Below are positions 33,584 to 45,342 of a stretch of DNA of 64,000 nucleotides, one piece after another. The stretch spans positions 9,551,777 through 9,615,776 of the forward strand of contig JABACO010000012.1 of assembly GCA_013339895.1 (NCBI GenBank). Direction: 5' to 3'. The stretch comes from Ephydatia muelleri. Its lineage: Eukaryota; Porifera; Demospongiae; Spongillida; Spongillidae. Both the position numbers and the translations under genes were made by a program. The notes beneath the pieces were generated by a model. The model saw only the letters and a program-made list of their open reading frames with translations, had not been told where the DNA came from and ran no database searches. Each line of letters starts with the position of its first letter. The stretch's first letter is position 1.

Positions 33584-34670
33584 CCCACTTCCCCTTACCA
33601 CACCCACCACGACATCATACCTTGGCAGCCAAGTTGACGTTGTGCTTGAGCAGTCCTCTGAAGTCATCTGTGCACAGCTGCAGTTCTGGTCAGGCAGGTT
33701 GGCCATGAGGTAGTTAGCCCATTGGTCCAGGATGTGCCTTGGGTGTGCAGAGGGTGTGTGGGGGAGAGGATGGGAAAAGGAAGAGCAAGGAATACATGCC
33801 ACACCTACCAGCCACCTCACTCCTCTCCCAGCCACCTCCCTCCTCTCCCAGCCACCTCACTCCTCTCCCAGCCACCTCCCTCCTCTCCCAGCCACCTCAC
33901 TCCTCTCCCAGCCACCTCCCTCCTCTCCCAGCCACCTCACTCCTCTCCCAGCCACCCCCCTCCCTCCTCTCCCAGCCACCTCACTCCTCTCCCAGCCACC
34001 TCCCTCCTCTTCCACACCTACCAGCTACCTCCCTCCTCTCCCAGCCACCTCCCTCCTCTTCCACACCTACCAGCTACCTCCCTCCTCTCCCACACCTACC
34101 AGCCACCTCCCTCCTCTTTCACACCTACCAATACGGAGCCAGCCATGTGATGTTATTTGACTGTCTCTGCACAATGGCTGCAACCATCAATATCTAGGGA
34201 AAACAAGTTATGTCATTAATATCAGACAGAAGGATGTCACATCTGATGACATCATCAAACCACTTCCATGGTGACAAGGGTTTATATTGCAGCTATGTTT
34301 TGGCGTGTCAGACCACACCCAGTTGATGGGTGTGGCTAATTGACCACACCCAGCTAATGGGAGTGGCCTAGATGGTAGCTGACCCCGCCTAGCTGGTGGG
34401 TGTGGTATACACTGACCACACCCAGCTGATAGGTGTGGCCTACACATATCAGCTGACCAGGTTAGCAGTCTCTTCAATTGGCATGTTCTCTTGTCCACTA
34501 GGGGGAAGATTACATACTGCAGAGGAAGGGAGGGGAGGGGAGGGGGGAGGGGAGGTGAAGGGAGGGGAGGTGAAGGGAGGGGGAGGAAAAGGGAGGGGAG
34601 GGGAAGGGAGTCAACATAAGAATATGACAATAGGTCACGCCCACAACACACACAAACACAACACAACACA

Positions 34671-34705
<35 letters not shown>

Positions 34706-37605
34706 ACACTCACTGGGCCAGTATCCAAGGTGATGTGGAGCAAACGCATACGTGTAGTTAATTTTAAAGCCATATTTGTAGGTCTGGTTATTGGCGTAGT
34801 CGAAGATTGGCAAAATGATTTGACGAAGGACCTCCGGATCTGACCATAAGAGCAGAGGGGAGGCTGGGAACATTACATCCACCTGAAAGGGGTGGGGCAG
34901 GGGAGGAGCATTGAGGATCACACTCATCCCCAGACCCACAATGGATAAAGTCCACATTGACCACTCACATTTCTGGCATGCCACACCCACATTTCTGGCA
35001 TGCCACACCCACCGTGCTGACACAGCCACAACTGGAGATCTCTTTGAGAAATATCCACGATGTATTTAGTAGAGGATTGTAGACAGCTTGCAGCCCGCCC
35101 AGTGTCTGCCTAAGAAGTGAACATATGTACTCCACCACACCCACAACCACCACACACCCCCCACACACATCCCACATGCCTAGACCTACCTCCACGCCAA
35201 TGATGCAATTGAAGAGTAGTTGGCCCCTCCCACTGTGTACAGCTGTTGGACAATCCCATCATCCAGCTCATCACACACCTGGCATCATGTGATATCAAGT
35301 GATGCATCAGGTGATGGTCAGGTGATATGGCAGAGGCATCAGGTGATGGATCAGGTGATACAGCAGACAAGGTGAGACAACAAAGAAAGAAATGGTTACG
35401 CAGTTGCTCTTCAATGGACAACAGTGAACCTTCCTTTCTTTACCTGTCCTGTTCTTCTCTCCCCCCCCCCATTCACACCCCTCTTCCTCCTTATACTCTA
35501 ACCTCCTCACCCTCTCCCTTCCCTCTCTCTCTACATCTCCTTCCTCCTCCTCCCTCCCTCACCATCTCCCTTCCCTCTCTCTCTACATCTCCTTCCTCCT
35601 CCTCCCTCCCTCACCATCTCCCTTCCCTCTTCTCTCTCTACACCTCCCTCCTCCTCCTCCCTCCCTCACCGGCTTAATTGTCGAGTATGGCAATGCCTGG
35701 AGAAGATATGAGACATTACTGAAGTAGTGTTTCCACAGAGGGATCATCTGGGTGCCAAAGTAGTTGATTCCTTGAAGGTGATCGTACAGCAGTGTCAGAT
35801 GGGTGGAGACTGGTTCCTTCACCACTCCTAGGTCCCAACTGGCCGCCACCACAAGAGATTGCTGCACACTGGCCTGCAGAGTGTCTGCTACACCATCAGC
35901 GTTGGGGACCGGGAGCCCACTCATGAAGTAGGAGCGAGACTTTGTCGCATAGAAGACCCCGGAACTGGTACCATTGGACTGTGGGATGGCCACATAGAGG
36001 TAGCCTTTGGGTGGGGGGGGGGGGTGTGGGAATCATAGTAGTCATTGTAGGCGTTGTTGTGGCACGCGTGGCAGTCATTGTGGGCGTGGCAATAGAGGAT
36101 AGGGATTGCAATGGAGAATGCAATTCACGAGGGCTACACCCAGGACATCCCAATAATGCACACTTTGCAATCAAACCCGCACATAACACTACCCCCTCCT
36201 CCCCACCTACATAACACACACAGAACCACCCTCCTCCCCCCTACATAACACTACCCTCCTCCCCCACTACATACCCTCACCCCAGACCACCCCCCTCCCC
36301 ACCTACATAACAACCCACCTACACCCACCCCCCCCGAACATAACGACCTCCCGCCCCCAACCACCTACCCTAACACTACCCCCGCCCCCACCGACATAAC
36401 ACTACCCCCTCCTCCCCACCTACATAAACACTACCCCCTCCTCCCCACCTACATAACATTACCCCTCCTCCCCACCTACATAACACTACCCCCCCTCTCC
36501 CCCCTACAAACCCTCCTCCCCACTCCATACATCAACTACCCCCCTCCTCCCCACCTACATAACACTACCCCCTCCCCCCACCTACTCCACCCCCTCTCCC
36601 CACTACCCCCTCCTCCCCCTATAAACCCCCCCTCCTCCCCCACCTACACACTACCCCCCTCCTCGCCCCCACCTACATACCTACCCCCCCTACCTTCCCC
36701 CCTACATACACACTACCCCCTCCTCCCCACCTACATACACTACCCCCTCCTCCCCACCACTAACACTACCCCCTCCTCCCCCACTTATCAATGTGAATGC
36801 AGATTTAAAAACATCCGCACAATGACCTAGTCAATGTAACTACAACATACCTCCATTAACATACACACATTACCCCCATTATTGTACAATGACCTCAAAT
36901 ACGACATACCCCATTTAATGCACAATGGCCTAATCAATGCAAATACATGTACAACATACCCCAATTAATGCACAATGGCCTAATCAATGCAAATACATGT
37001 ACAACATACCCCAATTAATGCACAATGGCCTAATCAATGCAAATACATGTACAACATACCCCAATTAATGCACAATGGCCTAATCAATCCAAATACTTGT
37101 ACAACATACCCCAATTAATGCACAATGGCCTAATCAATCCAAATACTTGTACAACATACCCCAATTAATCCTGTCTGTTACGACGTTCACAGGATTCTGT
37201 AATGGAACACAAGGTCATTCATAGAAGAACGGACATCACAAGACCTCCATCTTTACCTGTTGCACATTGCCTACACTGTGATACACAGTATCATTGACAA
37301 CCACCGTAGATCCAACTACCTCTGTGGTATCACTGGACACTACTGCCTAAAAGCACACACAACACACAACACACACACAGGCATTGGAAGGATGTCTAAC
37401 ACAGATTGCCACTCCTACAAACACGAATTGCCACGCTTACCTCTCCAGTGATGTCGAAGTATATTTCAACATGGTGTGGCTTTTGATCAATGGACTCCAC
37501 TTCAAAGGTGATATAGGTGAGGGGGAGGGCATGGAGGTTCCAAGACTCAGTGGGAAAGAAATGGCCAAAAGCCGGAGTTGTAAACTGTGTGTGTGTGTGT
37601 GTGTA

Positions 37606-37637
<32 letters not shown>

Positions 37638-37744
37638 ATGTGTGTGTGTGTGTGCATGTGTGTGTGTGTGGTGTGTGTGTGTGTGTGTGCATGTGTGTGT
37701 GTGTGTGGTGTGTGTGTGTGTGTGCATGTGTGTGTGTGTGTGCA

Positions 37745-37775
<31 letters not shown>

Positions 37776-37935
37776 TGTGTGTGTGTGCGTGTGTGTGTGT
37801 GTGTTCAGTGCGTGTGTACATGTGTATGTGTCATGTGGTGTGTGTGTGTGTGCATTGTGTTCAGTGTGTGTGTGTGGTGTGTGTGTTCAGTGTGCCCATG
37901 TGTGTTTTCAGTGTGTGTGTATGTGTGTCATGTGG

Positions 37936-37966
<31 letters not shown>

Positions 37967-38017
37967 TGTTCAGTGTGCCCATGTGTGTTTTCAGTGTGTG
38001 TGTATGTGTGTCATGTG

Positions 38018-38051
<34 letters not shown>

Positions 38052-39621
38052 GTGCAGCAACAGCAGAGGGAATGGTTGTGTTAGCACAGTGTGTGTCAGG
38101 TCAGCTATGTCCTTACAGTAACGGTCAGCTGCACACCTCCTCTCTGGAAGACGTAGATGGTCTGGGTGGGATACACCTGCCACGCCCCCACAAGAATAAG
38201 TCATGTGACATCATGTGATGTCGTAACTCACAGTCAGCTTGACTTGTTTCATGGTCAAAGGTGCGTAGTCATAGAAGTAATTCACATTGGGGTCATCTCC
38301 ACCCATGAACCTGTGTACACCAATCGTCACAATTTCCATTCCTATTCCAGTCCCCAGCCTCTACTCCAGTCCCCAGACCTCTACTCTAGTCCCTAATCTT
38401 CTCAACCCCTTCAATACAAACCATTACGTTCACAGGCTTAAAGATGGAATCGGAGTACAAAGGATAAAAGGGGGAGGTGGAGGAAGGGGTCTGGGGAGGT
38501 GGAGGAAGGGGTCTGGGGAGGTGGAGAGGGGTTTCCAAGGGAGATATTAGTTACATTGTGGAGACAATCATTGAGTGGTTTGGCGTTTTAGCCCATCTGA
38601 AATGTATTGCAACGTGCATGAATTAAACCTACCATTAAAAACTAGGTTAGCATTTGAAACAAAGTCCATTTCATAACATGTGCTTGCAAATACCGCGCTT
38701 GGTCAGTGCCCCTCTTAGAAAGGTTTCAGGTTGACATTTGAGATAGCTATGAGCATCGAACTGACGTGAAAGAACACTGTAGTTACTGTTTTGCTCCCCC
38801 CCTCCCCAAACAAACCTTATAGCAAACACGTACCACACAAGATGATTCTCACGTGCTGTTTTCTTGTCTAACTCCCTCTTTAAAAGACTCTGACACCAGA
38901 ATTAATGCTTTTTCGAATTAACACAGCTCTGCTTAGTGTGAGTGTGTGCATATGTGTGTGTGCATGTGTGTGTGTATGTGTGTGAGGTCACTGGCTATAT
39001 TTTTGTTCTTTGTTGACTCTGCACATACATTGACCTGCCTCCTCCCTACCCCATTGTTTGGCACAATTGAGTTGGTAAGTACACTATAACAAAAGGTTCT
39101 ACAATACTAATCCAACTAGCTGCCAGCCAGCCAGCTGCCAGCCAGCCAGCTTACCTGAACAACCTGGACCCTACTCGTATCATTCCAGTCATGCAGTTCA
39201 CAGCTCCCGTCCAGTGCTGCGAGCAGCTGCCATAGAGGGTGTCTGTATTGGACCAGATGCTGAAAGGGAGAAGAACATATCCATAGAAACTTTATAACAT
39301 TTCTCCTACAGTAAGTCCTCAAGTCGAGTACACCTCCTGCCGCTGCTGTAGCTAACGGAGGCTCCTCACGTGATGCATTAGAATACGCCTCTAAAGCGAC
39401 GACACAGCCGTCTCTGCATGCGAGGGGGAGGGAGGTTCCTTGCTCGTAGCATCTAGGACTCACCTGGTGTAGGGATCTTGCACGACCAGTGGCACGGACG
39501 GTGGGCGGAAGTTTGCCTGGAGGCGAGGGTCCGGTTTGGGATCTACGTAGTCAGGGTCTATCCAACAGTGCGCGGGGAGCAGGACGGCGGCTAGCAACAC
39601 CAACACCGCTGAAAACGCCAT
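30857..39621 (-). CDS. gtaA: Secreted GtaA-type glutaminase
   Basis: Nineteen exons: 39621-39464, 39259-39155, 38310-38232, 38176-38117, 37584-37441, 37346-37257, 37196-37160, 36004-35670, 35278-35190, 35109-35013, 34882-34714, 34516-34458, 34193-34129, 33737-33621, 33517-33398, 33335-33255, 31482-31318, 31098-31028, 30962-30857 (TGA). About 715 aa. It starts with a signal peptide ([18 protein letters not shown]), then [91 protein letters not shown] and [11 protein letters not shown]. These are signature blocks of the fungal/bacterial GtaA glutaminase family, which hydrolyses glutamine to glutamate outside the cell. Phases match at all junctions; exon 12 uses a weak GTCAGC donor. Exon 14 needs one extra base near 33690 to join LPDQ to QLCTDDF: a frameshift mutation or assembly error. 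Confidence 0.88.
31898..32385 (+). repeat. 16-bp minisatellite, about 30 copies
   Basis: CTGCCCCTCCCTTTAG repeated about 30 times with almost no variation, inside gtaA intron 16 (31483-33254). On the plus strand each unit looks like a polypyrimidine tract plus AG; on the gene strand it is CTAAAGGGAGGGGCAG. Confidence 0.96.
32446..32935 (+). repeat. G-rich minisatellite
   Basis: About 490 bp of GGGGCAGGGGAGGGGT units with strong strand asymmetry, in gtaA intron 16. Frames on either strand encode only Gly/Arg or Pro repeats. The G tracts are dense enough to form many G-quadruplexes on the non-template strand for the overlapping gene. Confidence 0.95.
33797..34128 (-). repeat. Minisatellite adjoining the donor of gtaA exon 13
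   Basis: On the gene strand, exon 13 ends CCGTATTG and the intron starts GTAGGTGTGAAAGAGGAGGG. The array repeats GGAGGTGGCTGG and, in four copies, TGGTAGGTGTGG, which recreates the TG|GTAGGTGTG donor. It fills most of the 391-bp intron. Confidence 0.85.
34315..34457 (-). repeat. ~60-bp repeat adjoining the donor of gtaA exon 12
   Basis: On the gene strand GGTCAGCTGAT at the exon 12 donor recurs as GGTCAGTGTAT, GGTCAGCTACC and GGTCAATTAGCC, separated by CCACACCCA.CAGCTGGGTG. Three diverged copies follow the real donor. Confidence 0.7.
34520..34712 (-). repeat. GGGGAGG and CA arrays in gtaA intron 11
   Basis: A purine array on the plus strand (34520-34612, GGGAGGGGAGGTGAAG units) and a CA run (34667-34705). 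Both lie between exons 12 and 11. Confidence 0.9.
35505..35669 (-). repeat. ~63-bp repeat adjoining the donor of gtaA exon 8
   Basis: On the gene strand exon 8 ends AAGCCG and the intron begins GTGAGGGAGGGAGGAGGAGG. The G|GTGAGGGAGG block recurs about 63 and 125 bp downstream (preceded by GAGAT), with AGAGAGAGGGAAGGG between. Confidence 0.8.
36190..36785. repeat. C-rich degenerate array in gtaA intron 7
   Basis: About 600 bp of variable CCCCCTCCTCCCCACCTACATAACACTAC-like units, highly diverged, with C homopolymers. No coding signal. It is probably assembled with errors. Confidence 0.85.
36911..37160 (-). repeat. 50-bp minisatellite copying the end and donor of gtaA exon 7
   Basis: Five 50-bp units on the gene strand, each containing ATTAATTGGG|GTATGTTGTAC, the end of exon 7 and its GTATGT donor (real junction 37160/37159). 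Unit starts on the plus strand are at about 36911, 36961, 37011, 37061 and 37111. Confidence 0.92.
37590..38055 (+). repeat. GT/GTGC microsatellite in gtaA intron 4
   Basis: About 460 bp of GT-rich sequence with CATGTG interruptions and a ~70-bp higher-order repeat (GTGTTCAGTGTGCCCATGTG) near 37870-38000. On the gene strand it is a CA tract reaching the CACACAG acceptor of exon 5. Confidence 0.92.
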
Positions 39622-40495
39622 TTTAATTTGTCAGTATGACGTGCCAGTTGATGTAATTATCGAACGAGTGGCAAAAAGGCGTAACACGCTCTCGTTCCCG
39701 GTCCCTCATCCAGGTCAGGTAATTCAAAACTGGTCCCGATAAGTAGTAAGAAGGTATTCAAATCACAGTTTAGGGGTGTGGGGAGGGGTGCATATTTAGG
39801 TGCGGGGGTTAAGCTTGAGGACAAGCTAAGAAGGTTCGGACGAATGTAACCTCGGGGACCTCATGAATGGAGAGGAAGAACTCTACTGAATTAGTCTCGT
39901 ACCCACACCCACCATGACGTAAGCGTTTATCGCTTACATAAACGCTTACGTCATGGTGGGTCTGGGTACGAGACTACTACTGAATGGAGCACAGTAATTC
40001 TCTGCTCCCGCGCAAAGTGCAGAAGTTTTCAAGGTACATATTAGGCTGAATAGGTTGAATCATTAAGCCCCTCCTTATCTGGTTGCATGCTTCTCTACAA
40101 ACGATTAAGGCACACCATGCAACCGCCGGCTTAACGGGAAAATGCTACACGGAATGGAGCATTGCAGCGAACCTTTCTTGACAGCGAATGAATAGGAAAT
40201 TTAGTTATCGACGCTAACCGTTTCATTGAGCACGACATTAATGAAGGGACCAAAGTAGAGGGCTGCTGTTAGTGTAGTACCCAATTCCATGCAAACGCTT
40301 CATTACAGAGGCAGCGGTACCACGAGGAGCCTTGAGCCGACACAAATTGAAAGTTGGGGAATGGATGATAATGTGAGGAATGAAAAAGTTATAGGGTTAA
40401 TGAAAATACACAATACATGTAATCGTATATTATATAGCACATTGATAAATAAATAATCTAGTGAAAACTGACATACACATCATCAAACAAACATA
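39622..40495. other. gtaA upstream region up to the Mutator-like element
   Basis: No gene recognised. It holds one hairpin MITE (39892-39976) and AT-rich sequence reaching the 9-bp target duplication of the large element. The gtaA promoter should be within 39622-39880. Confidence 0.5.
39892..39976. mobile_element. Hairpin MITE, copy 1 (9-bp target duplication)
   Basis: An 85-bp hairpin. The outer arm TAGTCTCGTACCCA(C/G)ACCCA is shared with the copies at 45730 and 62221; the inner arm CCATGACGTAAGCGTTTA is unique to this copy but perfectly complementary to its partner. It is flanked by direct repeats CTACTGAAT at 39883-39891 and 39977-39985. Confidence 0.9.
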
Positions 40496-40504
40496 CATAC
40501 TACA

Positions 40505-40795
40505 GGGGTGTAGCTAAAAGTAGGAGTAGGAGTAGGAGCTAGAGTAGGAGTTGATGTCTAAAAGTAGGAGTAGGAGTAGGAGTTGATGTCTAAAAGTAGG
40601 AGTAGGAGTAGGAGCAGGAGTAGGAGTCGAGGTCTAAAAGTAGGAGTAGGAGTAGGAGTTGATGTCTAAAAGTAGGAGTAGGAGTAGGAGCAGGAGTAGG
40701 AGTCGGTGTCTAAAAGTAGGAGTAGGAGTAGGAGTTGATGTCTAAAAGTAGGAGTATAGGAGTAGGAGTTGATGGCTAGAAGTATAAACATCCAC
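40505..40795 (+). repeat. Left terminal minisatellite of the Mutator-like element
   Basis: GTAGGA hexamer runs grouped into ~33- and ~51-bp higher-order units separated by TTGATGTCTAAAA. The right end (53530-53880) is the same array inverted. Such arrays act as long terminal inverted repeats. Confidence 0.92.
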
Positions 40796-41189
40796 ATTTG
40801 CTGAGCCCCGCCCACGAACGACATCAAAACTATAAGCAATGTGCTTCAGCAACTGCGTTCGTAATTCCTGCGCACGCATGCAGGTGAGCTCTTTCTGGAT
40901 AGGTGTTAAGTTGCCACGTTTTTATCATTCGCGCCACATTATGATGATGGATTCGCCTCATCAAGATACAGGATTGTTGGGGCCACAAGCAATCCCTGTG
41001 ACAGCTACGGAAATGAACAGCCTTGATGCAGAGCGTGTCTTGGATTATTTCCTAAACGCATCGTCAGACGGGTTTAATGGCAAAATTTCCAGTGTTCCCC
41101 CAGCACTGCCCACGGAAGGTCAAGTATTCGTATTTGATTTGGGACCAGACAAATCTTTGTGGGAAAATAAAAAGAGGAAGTTCAGGTAT

Positions 41190-42238
41190 GTAGACACTAT
41201 AGCAATCGGCATCGCAAAGCTATACGATCGTAATGCAATTTTATATAGATCGTTTATTCATGTAACTACAATGTATATAGTTCTTTAGGGGAGGAGGGGG
41301 TTAGTTGAGCCAATTTTTAGGGCTTGGTATTAAGCAGAGGTTAATAATCTGATAGGTTAATAGTCTGATATAAAGGGGCACCACTTGGGTACATGTCATA
41401 GGAATTTTAGAGACTGGGGAAGTATGTGAGAAAAGGACATTGTTAACAGGTGTCAAATGGCACAACTAACCCAGCCAAGTGGGTCAGTTGAGCCAGTTAC
41501 ATGGGTCAGTTGAGCCATATGCTTTTCTTAAGCTAAAGTTTTTTGCATATGTCAGCATGAGTAGGCCAAGGCCTTCCTGTCTCTTGTAGAATTACCAAGC
41601 ATCGTCAAATAATTGATCAAAGTAAATTCATACATTAATGTATGACACTTTTCCAACCCAATATTGATTTGCAAGTGATTTAACACGATTCACAAAGTCA
41701 TTCTCCATTTTATAAATAATAACAGAATGCCTCTGAGATTGCTGCATAGTCAAATAAGCATAGCTCACTATTTCTGTTACTCATATCAATAAATCGCCAT
41801 ACGATTCCAAGCATATGGACCCTTTGCAAATGGCTCAACTAACCACACTACTAACCTTTCCAGCAAAGAGCAAAGTTATAAAATGAAATCAAAGTTTAGT
41901 TTATTTTAAACATAAATATATATGCATACTTGTACTTTCAAACACCAAAGACTGAAACAGGAATATTATCATTATGTAGAAATTATGAGGCATCATCATT
42001 AATATTTATATACAATTATTAACTATAATTAGAATTTTTTATTTTAACAAAATAGAACTACTTACTAATTCAGACACAATGAGTCAATAAACTGAACACC
42101 TAGCCTTGCTTACTTATTGACTTATTGCCTTATTGACTCATTGTGTCTTAATTAGTAAGTAGTTCTATTTTGATGTATAATTAACCTATTACGATTTTGA
42201 ATATAAATTATATATATTATATTCGAACCCAATGCAGG
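41190..42238 (+). other. First intron region of the MULE gene
   Basis: AT-rich non-coding sequence with a hairpin MITE near its end. No exon that repairs the phase gap between the first two coding exons was recognised. Confidence 0.5.
42048..42173. repeat. Hairpin element in the MULE gene intron
   Basis: AAAATAGAACTACTTACTAA at the left is the inverse of TTAGTAAGTAGTTCTATTTT at the right. The arms continue through GACACAATGAGTCAATAA (about 42 bp with small gaps) around a ~30-nt loop. No target duplication identified. Confidence 0.75.
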
Positions 42239-43250
42239 TAGAAGCTTGTAATCCTTTAAAACCTGTCAGGCAGGTATATGAAGAGATCGTGAACTCTGAC
42301 AGAGGAGGACCGAACCATTGTGTAATGACACCTCGCAACTATAAACAGGTATTTAGTTAAACGTTATAATATATGGGACAGTTTCCGCGAAAATTGCCCC
42401 ACGGATATATTATAAAATGTTATAAAAATGCATCGCGGGTGAATCGCTATAACTTCCCAACGGTTAACGCTATCGACTTCCTATTTTCAACACTTCATAC
42501 TACACCATTTCACTACGGGGAAACTTATTTTGGGGCCTTGCACTAGTTCCTTGCTGATGCTACGAAGTCCGATACCCCATGGGGTTCAAAACCGTCACAT
42601 CTTCAGCTAGGAGAGTTTAAATCGCTTTAAATTCCGTATGTACATACAGGGGTCCTGTTGCTATTGATGTGTTCAGTTCGTTAATTTTTACTCTATCCGT
42701 CACGGAGATACAACTGTGCAAAGTTAATGCACATTTCCCGCTCGATTGCACCATTTTTGCATGCAACCCGTGTTCCATTCTCCCAATCCACAATAAATTT
42801 TGATAACTTCTTTGTTCCGCCCATTTCTCCCTTAAACTAAGCTAGCCGTTCCCAACTGTTTTTGTCTCACTCAGGCAGTGAGTTTATGCGGGAAAGTTAA
42901 AAGAAGAAGAACGCTGCTCAGTTCCAGACGATCGTACCAAATTAACGGACCCCAAGTGAATATAACCTTGCGCCTCCCACGTCGCCGGCAGTATTCAAAA
43001 CGGCACGCGTAAGGCTATTTGCTAAGCACTCACATCATCCTCTAGTCGTGTAATAAAGCTTTCCTATTTGCCATCATCTTGCTAAAATCATCGTCTTATA
43101 TCTGCCACGCCCACTCGGCTACGATTTCGGTCTCACACAATTAACTTTCAGCTCACACATACTCATGCTGGCTCCCACTTGTGCACACACTTGCATTGTT
43201 ACGTACATGGCCCTGTACACTATCGTATGGCATATTTTCTTATACACAAC

Positions 43251-43252
<2 letters not shown>

Positions 43253-43315
<63 letters not shown>

Positions 43316-44600
43316 TCATGTACAGCGTACTTGCACACACCAGTTATACATGTGGCAAACAATACACCTGTCTGATGATGGTACAAACACTCTCACTCAC
43401 AAACATTGTCACATGCACATGTATTCTATTCAATTCAACTGTACTTGTGCATGCCTGTACAGACCACTGATTCTATGTAAATTTGTGTACCAAGCTTTCT
43501 CTACATGTATCGTGTCTCCAAGGATTGAATACATTGTGTCCCCATCTGGTACTCTAAATGTACACAAACATTGCACACTTGCACACACACACCACTGTAT
43601 AAATGTGGCAATACACATGCAAAAACGCTCACACACAACATATAGATACACAGACACACACATGACGTACACCCACAAACACACACACACATACGGACAC
43701 GGACACACAGGTACACATGGACACACACACAACACACAGACACACACACACAGACACACACACACAGACACACACATAGACACACACACAACATACACAC
43801 ACACACACACACAGACACACACACAGACACATACACAGACGCACACACACACAGACACACAGACACACACACATAGACACACACAACATACACACAGACA
43901 CACACACACAGGCACACACAGACACACATGCACACACACAGACACACACACACAGACACTCACACAGACACATACACACAGACACATACACACAGACACA
44001 TGCAGGCATGCACAGACACACACACACACACAGACGCACACACAGACACACACACACAGGCACGCATAGACCCACACAACACACTCTGACACGACAGACA
44101 CATACACAGACACAGACACACACAGACATGCACATGAAATACACAGACACACACACGACATACACACAGACTCACACACACGACAGACACACAGACGCGG
44201 GCACACATGGACACACAAGCATAGACACACACACATGCAGACGCACACACATGCACAGACACACACACGCACACACAAGATACACACATGCCATACACAC
44301 ACAACAGACACAGACACACAAGCACACAAAGACACACACATGAAATACACAAACACACCTACAGACACACACATGAAATACACAGATACGCACACAGATA
44401 CGCACACAGACATACATGCACACAGACTCATACAAAAAAATACATATAGACACACACACGAAATACACATAGACACACACATGCAGACACACACAGAGAC
44501 ACACATGCACACACATGGACACACAGATACACACATGACATGGACACACAGATACACACACGACATACACACAGACACACACATATACAGACACACATGT
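43253..44600 (+). repeat. CA/CACAGA array, left half of the foldback
   Basis: CA runs (43253-43315) and then about 920 bp of CACACAGACACA, CATGCACACA and GAAATACACA variants. Long His/Thr/Asp frames are artefacts. Confidence 0.95.
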
Positions 44601-45274
44601 AGCTACATGTACCTGTGTGTATGTACCGTCTCTAAAGTGCGAGCTCTATGTCATATATTGGTCCTCAGCCCCCATAGGATTGGTGTCCAGTACCACTGTA
44701 TGCATGTGGCAAAGTATATCACTGTATTCACCACAGCACTGGGCCCCATGGTACAATATTAAAAAGTGTGTGTGTGTGTGTGTGGGGGGGGGTGGCTGAT
44801 TTCTTTGGAGCAAAATGAATAATTAAATATACAAGTCTACATGTAGAGATGCACGAATTTATTTTTAATCATGAAGCGTATGATGTTGTCATCGAAAAAG
44901 TTGTTGTCGGCTATCATTCCTTGATGAGATTTACACAGTTGGCCAAAAATTGTGGTGTGTGTGTGGAGGGTCCCTGCAGCAACGTGCATAAGACTTTAAG
45001 TTCTTACACACTCACATCCATCTTTTTGTAGTTAAGTACAATTGTGTAATAAAGCTTTCTTGTTTGGCAAAATTCTTGATCCTTGAACAACTTCTTATCA
45101 TTCTTTCTGCCTCCACTACTCAGCTAGGTGGCTTGTGTACCAGTTGCAGAGACTTGAGTCTCTCTTTGCCCATACAATATTTAGCTCACACAGAGCACAT
45201 GAACATGCCCTCATGTTGGTTCACACACCCTGATGCATGTGTATATGTTGTGCAAATGCGTCTGTACATCCTGA

Positions 45275-45342
<68 letters not shown>

